Shown here piece by piece: positions 34,925-44,404 of a stretch of 64,000 nt of DNA (within the stretch, counting starts at the first letter, position 1; each line of letters starts with the position of its first letter). The notes beneath the pieces are model-generated. The model saw only the letters and a list, made by a program, of their open reading frames with translations. It did no database searches and was not told the origin of the DNA. Where the stretch lies: assembly GCA_964396375.1 (NCBI GenBank), contig CAYNEY010000003.1, forward strand, positions 1 through 64,000, read 5' to 3'. The stretch comes from FEN-1139 sp964396375 (lineage in GTDB: Bacteria > Myxococcota_A > Polyangia > Polyangiales > Polyangiaceae). The position numbers and the translations under genes were made by a program.

Positions 34925-35746
34925 TCACTTAGCATCTGTGTCACCGCGATGGTCGCTCTTTAGCCTCGCACGGAGGTTTCGGACCGTCCACCAGAACCAT
35001 CCGAGGACCGCTACGAGTACCAGATTGATGAGTGAGAGTGTCAGCACGAGGGCACGAAACCCTCCCGCCGAACTCTGAGTCAGCAGGAAGGGACCGAACT
35101 TGGCGAGAGCTGGGCCCTTATGAGGTGGAAGAGGCACCGAAGCGCTGACGACGGTCACTCGTTCGGGCACCATTCCGGGTACCGCCCCAGCCACCAAGGC
35201 CTTCACATTTTCGGGCGCGATCGGAGGAGTTGCCCCAAGGTGACGGAGGAGCACCGAGGCCGAGGGGCGTTGTCGCTCGTGTTCATCGAGCAGCGGCTCG
35301 TGCCGAGGGACGGCCAGGTGGACCCGGGCGCTTTGAACTTGAGCAAGCTGAGAGAGGCTCCGCTCCAACTCGCCTGCGATGCCGGCGAGCAGCCGTGCCT
35401 CCTCCGAACGTTGACTTTGGACCAACCCCTTGTCTGCTAACGCGTCAAGAACACCAGCGGGGCTTGTCGAGGGCAGTTCCGCTCGGCTCAACGCGCTGAT
35501 GGCGGCTGTCACATCCCTCTGCGTGACGACAATCGTGTAGCGCGCCCCATCCTCGCCGAGTGGCTGTTTTTCAGCCACGATTCCCTGCTCGGTCAGAGCG
35601 CTGACGATCCGATTGGCTTGAGTCTCGTCCACGTCCCGGACTAGCGTTGTCGTGCACCCCAACGCCGTGAGCAAGAGGAGGATTGTGCTGAGTGACGCGG
35701 CGGAGCGGAGCGGGGAGAGGTGCGGTGTGGAACCCTCGGATGTCAT
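34925..35746 (-). CDS. sctJ: SctJ/YscJ-family type III secretion ring lipoprotein
   Basis: This is a 273-residue lipoprotein with lipobox LLTALGC (Cys31). It is followed by the ring-building domains of the YscJ/FliF family: DVDETQANRIVSALTEQG (first domain) and ALADKGLVQSQRSEEARLLAGIAGELERSLSQL, ARVHLAVP and SASVLLRH (second domain). A C-terminal helix (about 235-255) and a basic tail complete the SctJ layout. FliF lacks a lipobox and is longer, so this is the secretion rather than the flagellar form. It would build the inner-membrane ring of an injectisome-like base. It lies 13 bases after the pseudokinase-GYF gene, and no other secretion gene is in the window. Confidence 0.85.
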   Translation of the reverse strand: MTSEGSTPHLSPLRSAASLSTILLLLTALGCTTTLVRDVDETQANRIVSALTEQGIVAEKQPLGEDGARYTIVVTQRDVTAAISALSRAELPSTSPAGVLDALADKGLVQSQRSEEARLLAGIAGELERSLSQLAQVQSARVHLAVPRHEPLLDEHERQRPSASVLLRHLGATPPIAPENVKALVAGAVPGMVPERVTVVSASVPLPPHKGPALAKFGPFLLTQSSAGGFRALVLTLSLINLVLVAVLGWFWWTVRNLRARLKSDHRGDTDAK

Positions 35747-35759
35747 GGGTGTACGCCGA

Positions 35760-37310
35760 TCACCGGGCAGGAGCGAAGGTGGTGCGAGTGACATCGAGCT
35801 TCGGATGGGAGGGGAAATTGATCCGGCGCACCGCGGCTGCCACACAGCCCGCGATGCCGGGGTTTCTTGGTGTGGTGGTGACCGTTACGCCGACCGCACG
35901 TCCATTCTGCACGGCAGCGCAAATGCTGACTCCCATCGACTCAGGAACCCCGCAACCGTTTAGGTAGCGGCCCGAGTTGAGGATGGCTCCATACTGTCCT
36001 GCAGTGATGTCCGCTTGTCCGCGCTGTCCCATTTTCATCTCTTCAACATAGGCGGACTGTGCGCTCTCGCAGCTCATACCCTGGGCGAGGACCGGAAAGC
36101 CTCCCTGGTTTCCGATCACACCACCCCCGCGCCCACCCCCGCGTTTTTTGCCTTTGAGCGCCCCTTCAGTCTCGATGTTGGTGGCGGTCTCTCCGTGAAC
36201 GGCGATCTCGTCGCTCTTCGATCCGCGCGTGGTAAGATACCAGGTAACCCCGGCGGCCAGGACCGCACCCACCGCCACGATCCCGAATACAGCCTTACCG
36301 CGAGTGCTGCGCTGTTCGCGGACCACCGTGCGTTCCAGCGCCTCCTTCTCGGCGCGAATATCTCGGTGAAGTCGAGCCTGCTCCGCAAACGGAGCGAACT
36401 GGTCCCAGTCTTTGATGGGGCGCTCGTCTTTGCTGAGGGAATCTTGAAGGAGATCGGAGTCCACGAAGCCGTGGGTGGCGATCTGCTGGAGCAACTCGAC
36501 GGCTGTGAAGGGCCCATGGTCCATGCCGTCGCGGATCACGACGTATCGCGGCCGCGGATCGCTCTCAAGCTGTGCTTTCAGCGCAGTAAGTTCGGTCACA
36601 CGGTTGTCCTGGACAGCCGGAACCCGTCGATTCTCCACCACCATCATGTCAAACGGGCTGGAAGCGTTTGGATTGCTGCCGCGAGATTGGGGTGGCAGCA
36701 TCGACATCGAGACGTCCACGGTGAAGCCGGCATCACCGTCGAGGTGCGACTCATCGGCGGCTGGGGGGGCAACACTGCTGGTTGGTGCCATGTGGTGGAG
36801 CGCCTGAGCGAGGGCCAAGAGATCGTCAGGTCGATGAGCGGGATCAGCCACCAGCGCCCGGGTCAACAGGTGTTCGACTCCCTCCGGCACGGAGGGGTTG
36901 AGCTGTTGCGGACGACGCATGCCGGGGCCCACGCAGGCTCCGGTGAGTGCCTCGAAGAGGATGGCGCCCAGCGCGTAGACGGAGGCACGCGCATTGCCCG
37001 GTTCACCATCACGTTCCTCAGGGGCCAGACAAGCCCGATCCCGGGGAAGGGTGGGCGGGTTGGTGGCCAGGGTCCGGTCGAGGCGAAACTGGCCGTTTTG
37101 GTCGAGTGCCACGCTCGAAGGATGGACGAACAGCCGAGCGCCCACCCCATGTGCCTGGGCGAGTTCGACGGCGAGGGGGACGAGGAAAGCAACCGTCTCC
37201 TCGACGGACAGGCGATGACCGTTTGCGCGTAACTCCTCGAGATGTGCACGCAAGGTGTTGGGAATGATGGAGGTTCCGACCGGCAGGGGTGTCCCGAGTT
37301 GGTGGGCCAT
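35760..37310 (-). CDS. Pseudokinase-GYF-transmembrane protein
   Basis: This 516-residue protein has several domains. Residues about 20-175 resemble the C-lobe of a Ser/Thr kinase (LAPEERDGEP, VYALGAILFEALTG) but lack a Gly loop and HRD/DFG motifs, so no activity is expected. Residues about 255-310 match the GYF_2 type (YVVIRDGMDHGPFTAVELL), a module that reads proline-rich peptides. A transmembrane helix lies at 340-361, after which the chain is Gly/Lys-rich. The C-terminal 100 residues contain four Cys and end IAGCVAAAVRRINFP, resembling the TonB-like C-terminal domains of AgmX/GltJ proteins. The topology is N-in: GYF cytoplasmic, tail periplasmic. It is cotranscribed with sctJ. Confidence 0.75.
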   Translation of the reverse strand: MAHQLGTPLPVGTSIIPNTLRAHLEELRANGHRLSVEETVAFLVPLAVELAQAHGVGARLFVHPSSVALDQNGQFRLDRTLATNPPTLPRDRACLAPEERDGEPGNARASVYALGAILFEALTGACVGPGMRRPQQLNPSVPEGVEHLLTRALVADPAHRPDDLLALAQALHHMAPTSSVAPPAADESHLDGDAGFTVDVSMSMLPPQSRGSNPNASSPFDMMVVENRRVPAVQDNRVTELTALKAQLESDPRPRYVVIRDGMDHGPFTAVELLQQIATHGFVDSDLLQDSLSKDERPIKDWDQFAPFAEQARLHRDIRAEKEALERTVVREQRSTRGKAVFGIVAVGAVLAAGVTWYLTTRGSKSDEIAVHGETATNIETEGALKGKKRGGGRGGGVIGNQGGFPVLAQGMSCESAQSAYVEEMKMGQRGQADITAGQYGAILNSGRYLNGCGVPESMGVSICAAVQNGRAVGVTVTTTPRNPGIAGCVAAAVRRINFPSHPKLDVTRTTFAPAR

Positions 37311-37576
37311 TTTTGCTCTTGGGGGGCGGATAGTAACAGACTTCGTGGTGTCGAGCCTGTCTGGTGGGGATCGGATCTGGGGCGATCAGGGCGTCTGGCC
37401 AGTCTGTGCGGACCGACGGTCGCACTCACCATTACGCCTTCAGCGCGGGGCTTTGGGGGTTGCAAAGAGAGCGGAATCCCGTGTCGCAGGAACGGTTCCA
37501 GCCGAAAAGAATCGCCTCCTGGTGCCTGCCCCCGATTGCCGCCAACGGATTCACCATGTTAGCGTGCCGCCCAGCC

Positions 37577-40500
37577 ATGGATCCCCGTCAGATCGAGACA
37601 CTTGTGCGGCGGTTGGTAGATGACCCGAACGACCAGGACGCGCTGATGACCGCCCTCCAGGCCGGTCAATCCGATCCTGCGCAGTACGCGCAATTTCTCG
37701 AGCGTGTTGGGACCGAGACCACCGATCCTGCTCTCTCTTGCCACTGGCTGACTGCGGCGGCGGAAGTCTGGTCGCAGTCGCTTGGTGACGCTCGGAGGTC
37801 GGCGCAGGTGCTGATTGAAGCCATCAAGCGCGATCCGACCCAGCAAGCTCCTGCGGACCGTCTGGCGGAAATGTACCGCGAACGTGGTGACACGAAGGCG
37901 TTGCTGGCTTTACACGATCGGCGGTCGAAGGCGATTGATGAGCGACTGGCGCGCGATCCGAGCTTGGCGGAACAGTCTGCTGCGCTCCACGCCGAGTTGG
38001 GTCGGTTGTGGTGCGAGCCCGTGATGAACCAGCCGAGAAAAGCGATTGAGCATTTCAAGCGTGCGGTCGAGCTCGATCCGACCAGCCAATACGCCATCTA
38101 CTCGCTCCGTGAGCTTCTGAAAGGCGAGGGAGCTTGGGGGGACGCTCTGGCCTATTTCGAGGCGGAGCAGCGTTTGGTGGAGGAAATGGACCGGAAAATC
38201 GCCCTGTATCAGGATGAAGCGGCGGTTCGTCGTCAGCTCAATGATCTGGCGGGGGTGGCGGCCACACTGAGCCGTGCGCGTGCATTGGAGGGGGGTACGG
38301 ATCCTACTTTGCAACAGATGTTTGGCTCGGTGGTGCTCGAACGCGTGCGTGCCAATGAAAAGGTGGCAAAAGAGGAAATCGAGCAGGGCGGTCAGGCCTT
38401 TACCGCGCTGGCGGAAGAGTACCCCGGTGAGCATGGCCTCTCCTATGCGCTCTGCGCCCTCGAACTGGTTTCTGGCGCCGATCGGGCGGTCCAGCTCGCG
38501 ATGTACTACGCGACCGAGCTTGGGCGCGAGGGTGAGGTTGCGGGTGCGGCGGCGGCCTACCTCTCCGCCAATCCTGAGGGGGCGCTCGCGGCGGAGGCTC
38601 GTGCGCTGGTACAGCGGCACCCTGAAGCAGCGGTGCCGAGCAGTCTGGCGGCTCCGGCAGGAGTGCAAACCAAGCCTTCGGTTCACCGTGAGCCCGAGAA
38701 GCCGTCCACGGCCGTTCTCGAAGGTGCAGGAGATTTCGACCAGCTCCAGGTACTGCTGGACCAGGCGAATGCACTCTCCCGCAAGGCGCGGAAGCCTGAG
38801 GCTGCCGAGAAGTTTCTCGAGGTTCTTAGATTGTCACCCTCGAATGAAGAGGCGGTTGCCTTCCTCGAAGGCTACATGAAGCAGCGCCGGAAGTATGCGG
38901 AACTGAGAGATATGCTGCGGGCAGCGGCGGCGGTTGCGGACGCCCCCTTCGAGTCGCGTCGCAACTGGTTGCGAGAGTTGGCTGGGCTTTCCGAGACCCA
39001 ACTCCGCGATCCGGACACCGCGATCCGCGCTTGGCAAGACCTGTTGGAACTGGATCCGGACGATGACGGGCCTCGTGAGCAGCTTCGTAGGTTGCTGGAG
39101 CGAGCAGGACGTTGGGACGACCTTCTGGAGCTCCTGGAGCGCGAGGCCGAGCAGGAGTCCGACGTCGAGCGTCGGGTGGTGATGGAGAAGGCGATCGCAA
39201 AGCTACATGAGCAGAAACGACGCGATCCGGTGGCGACTGGGCAGACTTGGGCGAGGATCGCGGCCCTTCTCCCGGATGATGAAACTGCGATCCAGACGGC
39301 GGTGAAGAACCTCGAGAAGGGTGGCCGCTTGGACCTTGCGGCACAGGTGATCGCCGAGAACGTGGGGGCGGTTGCGGACCAGAGGGCCCGCTCCCAGCTG
39401 TTCCAGAAGCTTGCTCAGCTTCGGGAGCAGCTCTCGGATTGGGTGGGGGCGGGGGATGCCTATACCGAAGCGGCGCAGATCCAGAAGTCGAGCGAACTCT
39501 TGGAGGCGGCTGAGCGCTGTTTCTCCGCAGGTGGTGCCTTCGAACAGGCGGCGAGCACACTCGAGGAGTTGTCGCAACACGTCACCGCCGGTCCCGCGCG
39601 CGCCGCGCTTTTTGCGCGCATCGCGGAGCACTTGACTCGGCTTGGCGATGAGGCCAACGCACTCGCGCGGCTAGAACAGGCCACCAGCCTAGATCCGATC
39701 AACGACGAGTACTTCGAGCGTCTCGAGAAGATTTACGTCGAGCAGGACCGACAATCCGAATTGGTTCGGACACTTCTCGCTCGGGCGGAGGGCTTGGACG
39801 ATACTTCGAGGCGCATTGCTCTCAGACGCCGGGCGAGCGGCATTCAAAGGGAGACTCTCGGTGACCCCGAGGGAGCTCGCGAGAGCCTGCTCTTGGTGCT
39901 GTCCGATGGCGATGACGCCGAGACCCTTGGACAATTGATCGAGGATGCGGAGGGTCGCGAAGACTACGCGGAAGCGGTGGAATTCCTGACGCGTTTGGCC
40001 GAGGTTGAGAGCGACCAGAAGCAGAAGGTGGCTCTCCACCTGCGCATCGCGAAGATGACCGCGGATCAGCTTGATGATCTGAATCGTGCCATTGAGGAAC
40101 TTGAGCTGGTTCTGAAGAAGCACGATCCGAACGATCTCGGATGTCTGGCGGCGCTTTCTGAACTCTTCGAGCGAGCCGATGACGCGGAGGGCATGGCAGC
40201 TACCATGGAGAGACAGCTCGCCGTGCCTGGCCAGAGCGATGCGGTTCGACTTGAATTAGCGGCGCGGCTTGCCGATTTGTTCGAGTCGCGACTCCAGAAC
40301 CCTGGCAAGGCGATCCGGATGCTGGACATCGTTCGCAGCATCGACCCCGAGAACTACGATGCTTTGGCGCGATTGGTCTCGCTCGCCGAAGAAGGCGAGG
40401 ATTGGCCAAGACTGGCCGGTCACCTCGGCGAGCTGATATCCGTAGAGGGAGACGAACAGGAACTCAGTCAGCTCACACAGCGGCTAGCGCTCCTTTACCA

Positions 40501-42688
40501 TGAACGTCTGGGCAAGAGTGATGAAGCACTGGCAGTGCTGTTGCAGGTGGCGGACCTCGGCGACACGGCCTGCCGTGAAGAGTATGTGCGTTTGGGCGAT
40601 AGCTTGGGCTGGAAAGGCTTGGTGGCAGCCAAGCTGGTGGAGTGGAACCTGGAGTCTGCGGGCTCCGAGGAGCGGAATCATGCTTTGCGTGGTGCGTTTG
40701 ACCGTTTCCTTGAGGTGTCCCGTGACGCCGACGCGGTGAACGTGGCAAGAGAGTTGGTTCGCGCGCGCGCAGCCGACGGCGAGTTGGCGCGCCAGCTCGA
40801 GACTATCGCGGTGCGACTGAAGGACCTCGATGCGTTAGGGTTGGCGCACGACCTCATCACCCATGATCTGTCCGGGGCCGATCGGGCCGAGGAGATGGTG
40901 CGGCAAGCTGAGGTGCTAGAGCGTTGTGGAGTGGATCCGGTGGAGGCGGTTCAGCACGGTGAGCAGGCGCTGACCAGTATCTCTCCCGATGAGGTTGAAG
41001 AGCTACTCACTCGGTTGGCCCGGTTGTGTGCGAATCGCGAGCAAGTGATTGACCTTTATGAGCGGCAGGTCACTCGTTGCAAAGTGCCAATGGACCGGTT
41101 CCGCGCGCTGGGGCGTGCGGCTCAGGTGGCTGCTGAGAATGGTGCTGTGGATCGGGCCCGGGTCTTCTTCGAGATCGCGGTGGGAGGGGTAGTCCAGGAC
41201 GATGTTCTCGCCGTGCTCGAAGATTTGGCCGAGCAGAGCGATGCAGCGAACGGCACCTCGACACTGCGAAGGACGTTGGCTGAGTCGCTGGCAGGTGGCG
41301 GTCAAGGGTCGAAGGATGGGGGCAGGACCAGGAGCGCTATGCTGCGTCGCGCTGCGCGGATCGCCCAGGTTAGCCTGAGAGACACTGAGCAGGCGTTCGC
41401 CTGGCTCGGGGAGGCGCTGGTGACGCATGTTGACGATGACGGCCTGGATGAGCTTGAACGCCTGGCTGAGGAGACCGGCGATCCGAAACGGGTGGAGACA
41501 GTTCTCGGTCGAGCGTTGGAAGAGGTATTCGACGGACCGTTGGTGAGGAAACTGCTCGCCCGGCGCGCGAAGCTGCGACGGGAAGTGCTAAGCGATCCTA
41601 TCGCGGCGGCGCAGGATCTCAAGCGGTTGCATGAACTATCCCCCTCCGATGCCGCGGTAAACGAGGAGTTACAGGCTCTGTACGAGGAGCTGTCAGATCA
41701 CCGGGGACTGGTTCAGTTGCTCGAGGATCAGATCCTGCGAGGAAAGGATCCAAGTCAGCGCGCTGAGCTGGCGCGTCGAGTGAGTCGCTTGTGGGAGGAA
41801 CGTCTGGGTGACCATCGCGAGGCTGCCGATGCATGGCGCCGCGTACTCCGGCTCAAGCCGAATGATCCCGAGGCTCAGGAAGGGCTGGAGCGGGCGAAGG
41901 CGAATATGCTCAAGAAGCCATCCGTGTCTCCTCCCCCGTGGGAACCGGATGCGAGCGCACCAGATTCCGGTTCCCCTCAGCCATCCAGGGAGGAACCGAA
42001 TGGCGAAGGGATCCCACAGGCGAGTTCGGTGCCCGCAGCACCGAGCCCTACCGATCCGGCCCCTGCAGATTTGCCAGGAGAGATGAGTAACGACCAGCCA
42101 GGAGACTCGGCGCCCTTGGCGATGGTTGAGGGACACGATTCCGAGCACCTCGAGGGCGAGAGTCCGGTTCTGGAAGATGTGGCCAACACCGTGCCGGAGG
42201 TGATGGAGACCCCCAGTTCACCGAAGGAGGAGCCTTGGTCAGAACTGGTGAGTGATCCCGATGATCAGGCGGAGATGGAGGCGGGAGCGAGGGAACCGGA
42301 CGAACTGGACGCCTCTACCCCAACCGACCCAGATCCGGAGGAGATTGGGGGGGGGGACCCAGCGGATCGGGAACTGCGCGATGAGATGGAACGGGAGAGT
42401 GACGGGGCGGACGGTTCTGCCCACAAGGGAGCGGCGCCGCCGGTACCGGTTCAGAAGGGCCCATCCGCGCCGCCACCCAAGCCATCCAGTCCCGGTCGAC
42501 CACCCCCGCCACCCCCGCCTTCCATGCGGCCAGTGCCTATGCCACCCCCGCCGCCCTCCCGACTTCCACCCCCGCCACCGCCCGGTTCACGGCCTGTGCC
42601 GCCACCTCCACCGGGAGCAGGTCGTTCCGCTGCTCCTCCGAAGCCTCCTCCTCCTCCCCCACATCGGCGCGGCGACGACGAGGAGTAG
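37577..42688 (+). CDS. Giant TPR protein with acidic and polyproline C-terminal tail
   Basis: This 1703-residue protein has no signal peptide and no transmembrane helix, so it is cytoplasmic. Residues about 1-1440 are nearly continuous TPR/HAT-like helical repeats (for example AIEHFKRAVELDPTSQYAIY, AIRAWQDLLELDPDDD). Residues about 1450-1615 are acidic and Pro/Ser-rich. Residues about 1617-1695 are polyproline with two PPG-containing runs (PPPPPPGSRP, PPPPPGAGR). The start is the ATG at 37577; in-frame starts at 37364 and 37556 give low-quality sequence. It is divergent from the pseudokinase-GYF/sctJ operon. TPR solenoids are protein-binding scaffolds. The proline tail is a possible ligand for the neighbour's GYF domain, which is inference. 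Confidence 0.85.
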   Translation: MDPRQIETLVRRLVDDPNDQDALMTALQAGQSDPAQYAQFLERVGTETTDPALSCHWLTAAAEVWSQSLGDARRSAQVLIEAIKRDPTQQAPADRLAEMYRERGDTKALLALHDRRSKAIDERLARDPSLAEQSAALHAELGRLWCEPVMNQPRKAIEHFKRAVELDPTSQYAIYSLRELLKGEGAWGDALAYFEAEQRLVEEMDRKIALYQDEAAVRRQLNDLAGVAATLSRARALEGGTDPTLQQMFGSVVLERVRANEKVAKEEIEQGGQAFTALAEEYPGEHGLSYALCALELVSGADRAVQLAMYYATELGREGEVAGAAAAYLSANPEGALAAEARALVQRHPEAAVPSSLAAPAGVQTKPSVHREPEKPSTAVLEGAGDFDQLQVLLDQANALSRKARKPEAAEKFLEVLRLSPSNEEAVAFLEGYMKQRRKYAELRDMLRAAAAVADAPFESRRNWLRELAGLSETQLRDPDTAIRAWQDLLELDPDDDGPREQLRRLLERAGRWDDLLELLEREAEQESDVERRVVMEKAIAKLHEQKRRDPVATGQTWARIAALLPDDETAIQTAVKNLEKGGRLDLAAQVIAENVGAVADQRARSQLFQKLAQLREQLSDWVGAGDAYTEAAQIQKSSELLEAAERCFSAGGAFEQAASTLEELSQHVTAGPARAALFARIAEHLTRLGDEANALARLEQATSLDPINDEYFERLEKIYVEQDRQSELVRTLLARAEGLDDTSRRIALRRRASGIQRETLGDPEGARESLLLVLSDGDDAETLGQLIEDAEGREDYAEAVEFLTRLAEVESDQKQKVALHLRIAKMTADQLDDLNRAIEELELVLKKHDPNDLGCLAALSELFERADDAEGMAATMERQLAVPGQSDAVRLELAARLADLFESRLQNPGKAIRMLDIVRSIDPENYDALARLVSLAEEGEDWPRLAGHLGELISVEGDEQELSQLTQRLALLYHERLGKSDEALAVLLQVADLGDTACREEYVRLGDSLGWKGLVAAKLVEWNLESAGSEERNHALRGAFDRFLEVSRDADAVNVARELVRARAADGELARQLETIAVRLKDLDALGLAHDLITHDLSGADRAEEMVRQAEVLERCGVDPVEAVQHGEQALTSISPDEVEELLTRLARLCANREQVIDLYERQVTRCKVPMDRFRALGRAAQVAAENGAVDRARVFFEIAVGGVVQDDVLAVLEDLAEQSDAANGTSTLRRTLAESLAGGGQGSKDGGRTRSAMLRRAARIAQVSLRDTEQAFAWLGEALVTHVDDDGLDELERLAEETGDPKRVETVLGRALEEVFDGPLVRKLLARRAKLRREVLSDPIAAAQDLKRLHELSPSDAAVNEELQALYEELSDHRGLVQLLEDQILRGKDPSQRAELARRVSRLWEERLGDHREAADAWRRVLRLKPNDPEAQEGLERAKANMLKKPSVSPPPWEPDASAPDSGSPQPSREEPNGEGIPQASSVPAAPSPTDPAPADLPGEMSNDQPGDSAPLAMVEGHDSEHLEGESPVLEDVANTVPEVMETPSSPKEEPWSELVSDPDDQAEMEAGAREPDELDASTPTDPDPEEIGGGDPADRELRDEMERESDGADGSAHKGAAPPVPVQKGPSAPPPKPSSPGRPPPPPPPSMRPVPMPPPPPSRLPPPPPPGSRPVPPPPPGAGRSAAPPKPPPPPPHRRGDDEE

Positions 42689-42807
42689 TCGCCTCCGTCG
42701 GTTTTGTCAGGAGGACGTCAAAGGTCATAGGGACCGAATTCAGCGCTAATTGCAGGAGGAATGCCTCGCGTTGCGCTGGTTCGGTCCCCGCCTTGGCAAG
42801 GCCAAGC

Positions 42808-43734
42808 TTATTCGTGAGTTCGAAGCGCGAAGGTGAGTGTGCCTTCGTGTCCGTTGAGATAGCCGTCCATACCCAACACCAACGGGCGGTTCTTCCCAGC
42901 GTCGTGACCAAATGGGAGTTCCGCTACGGTTGGGAGTCCGCAGGTGTTGGCAAAGGCTTCGAGAACACTGGTCGTTTCCACTCCGAAAGCGCCGGGTGAA
43001 CACCCCGTGAATTGACCGAGGGCTAGCCCGCGTACGTGTGAGAACGGGGTGGAGAGCCTGAGGGCAGTCAACATCCGATCTATTCGGTAGGAAGATTCGG
43101 CCACGTCTTCCAGGGCCAGAATGCAACGATGAGGCAGCTCCAGCTGGCCGGCGGCTGCGGCATGCACGAGCAGGGTGAGGTTGCCGCCGACCAGCGGGGC
43201 GCGGCAATCACCCTCGACCCAACCTGCTCCAGTGTAGGTGCGTGGGCGAGTGGGGGCAAGGAGGGCGTCCAGCCACTCACGTCGGGCAGACTCGGAGCTG
43301 CGGGCCAGTCCCACCAGGTTGGGGGCGTGCAGTGATGCAACCTGCTCGCGGCTGGCACCCAGATGCAGCAACGTGGGATCGGAGAAGCCCACCAGCCATT
43401 TGGGCGAGGAGCGGAGATGAAAGAACTCGAGCTGATCGAGGATGCGGAGCAGTCCGTGTCCGCCACGAGCCGCGATGATGGCTGTTATGTTGGGATCGGC
43501 TAATGCCGCGTTGAGTTCGGCTCGACGGCGCTCATCGGAGCCAGCCAAGAAACCCTCGCGCTCGAAGATCCGGGGATCGAACTTGACCTCGAAGTGGGTT
43601 CGGAGCCAGTCAAGTGCACGGCTCGCATCGTCCCGATCGAAGGGGCTGCTCGGTGCGACCACTGCTACCACGTCGTGGGGACGAAGCGCCTTTGGCACCA
43701 GCAGTGGTCGAGGACGAGATGTGATACCGGTCAT
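42808..43734 (-). CDS. LD-carboxypeptidase (peptidase family S66)
   Basis: This peptidoglycan-recycling enzyme of 308 residues cleaves the terminal D-Ala from tetrapeptides (LdcA/MccF family). It begins RPHDVVAVVAPSSPFDRD and has RGGHGLLRIL. The nucleophile Ser is in VGFSDPTLLHL, Glu in LALEDVAE and His in ELPFGHDAGK, the Ser-Glu-His triad of the family. No signal peptide is present, consistent with a cytosolic recycling role. Members of the family also include microcin-immunity enzymes, which cannot be excluded. Confidence 0.92.
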   Translation of the reverse strand: MTGITSRPRPLLVPKALRPHDVVAVVAPSSPFDRDDASRALDWLRTHFEVKFDPRIFEREGFLAGSDERRRAELNAALADPNITAIIAARGGHGLLRILDQLEFFHLRSSPKWLVGFSDPTLLHLGASREQVASLHAPNLVGLARSSESARREWLDALLAPTRPRTYTGAGWVEGDCRAPLVGGNLTLLVHAAAAGQLELPHRCILALEDVAESSYRIDRMLTALRLSTPFSHVRGLALGQFTGCSPGAFGVETTSVLEAFANTCGLPTVAELPFGHDAGKNRPLVLGMDGYLNGHEGTLTFALRTHE

Positions 43735-43750
43735 GCCGAATGCTCGAAGC

Positions 43751-44254
43751 CTAGCGATATTCCACCAGCTTTTCGATGGGCAATCGTTGTTTGGGAGCCG
43801 CCTCGTCGGCAGGCCACCCGAGCGGCGTCATGGCTACCGGTTGTTCTCGTGGTCCAAGTTCAAGCAATTCTGCGAGCTGTCTGCTGTCGAAAGCAGCGAT
43901 CCAGCAGGTTCCCAACCCCTCGTCGGTTGCTCCAAGAATCAGATGGTCTAGGGCGATGGTGGCGTCCACCACCGCGTAGTTCATCCCATCCTGCCGTGAC
44001 CAGGCACGCTCGGACACTGCAATCATCACGAGAAGCAGGGGTGCATCGAGCAGCCACCTGTGGCGACAGATCTGACCGAGCGCTTGCCGATGGCGTTCGG
44101 TCTGGAGCACGACCAGACGAAAAGGCTGTCGGTTGCAGGCAGTCGGTGCGAGCCGGGCGCACTCGAAGACGCGGGTCAAGAGGTCGTGTGGGATGGGAGT
44201 GGAATGGTATGACCGGCAGGAATACCGGCGCGAGAAGAGTTCGAGTATGGCCAT
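43751..44254 (-). CDS. Nitroreductase-family flavoprotein
   Basis: This is a 167-residue, FMN-dependent oxidoreductase of the nitroreductase superfamily. The family signature is RRYSCRSYHSTPIP near the N-terminus, APTACNRQPFRLVVL for FMN binding, and GLGTCWIAAFD with TPLGWPAD toward the end. The ATG at 44254 is preceded by GAGGAG. The protein is short for the family, as in the small one-domain members. The substrate is unknown. It lies 16 bases upstream of the LD-carboxypeptidase gene on the same strand. Confidence 0.9.
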   Translation of the reverse strand: MAILELFSRRYSCRSYHSTPIPHDLLTRVFECARLAPTACNRQPFRLVVLQTERHRQALGQICRHRWLLDAPLLLVMIAVSERAWSRQDGMNYAVVDATIALDHLILGATDEGLGTCWIAAFDSRQLAELLELGPREQPVAMTPLGWPADEAAPKQRLPIEKLVEYR

Positions 44255-44404
44255 AGGGGCAGGGTACTCCTCGAGCTTTGCCCGAGAAAACAGGAGCTCT
44301 CGGTTCAACAGTCCTCATCAGTCCCGATCGGCCCAAAGGACGGGGCTCTCCGCCATTTCCGGGCGGATGCTGGTGCAAAGTTGCTGCGCTATGGTGGGCG
44401 CGCG

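Noticed and set aside
36015..37232. 405-codon open frame antisense to the pseudokinase-GYF gene
   Set aside because: No motif or ribosome-binding site, and composition typical of a GC-rich shadow frame.
42783..42802. Hairpin near 42790 considered as a terminator between the TPR and LD-carboxypeptidase genes
   Set aside because: The stem is only six bases and no T-run follows on either strand.
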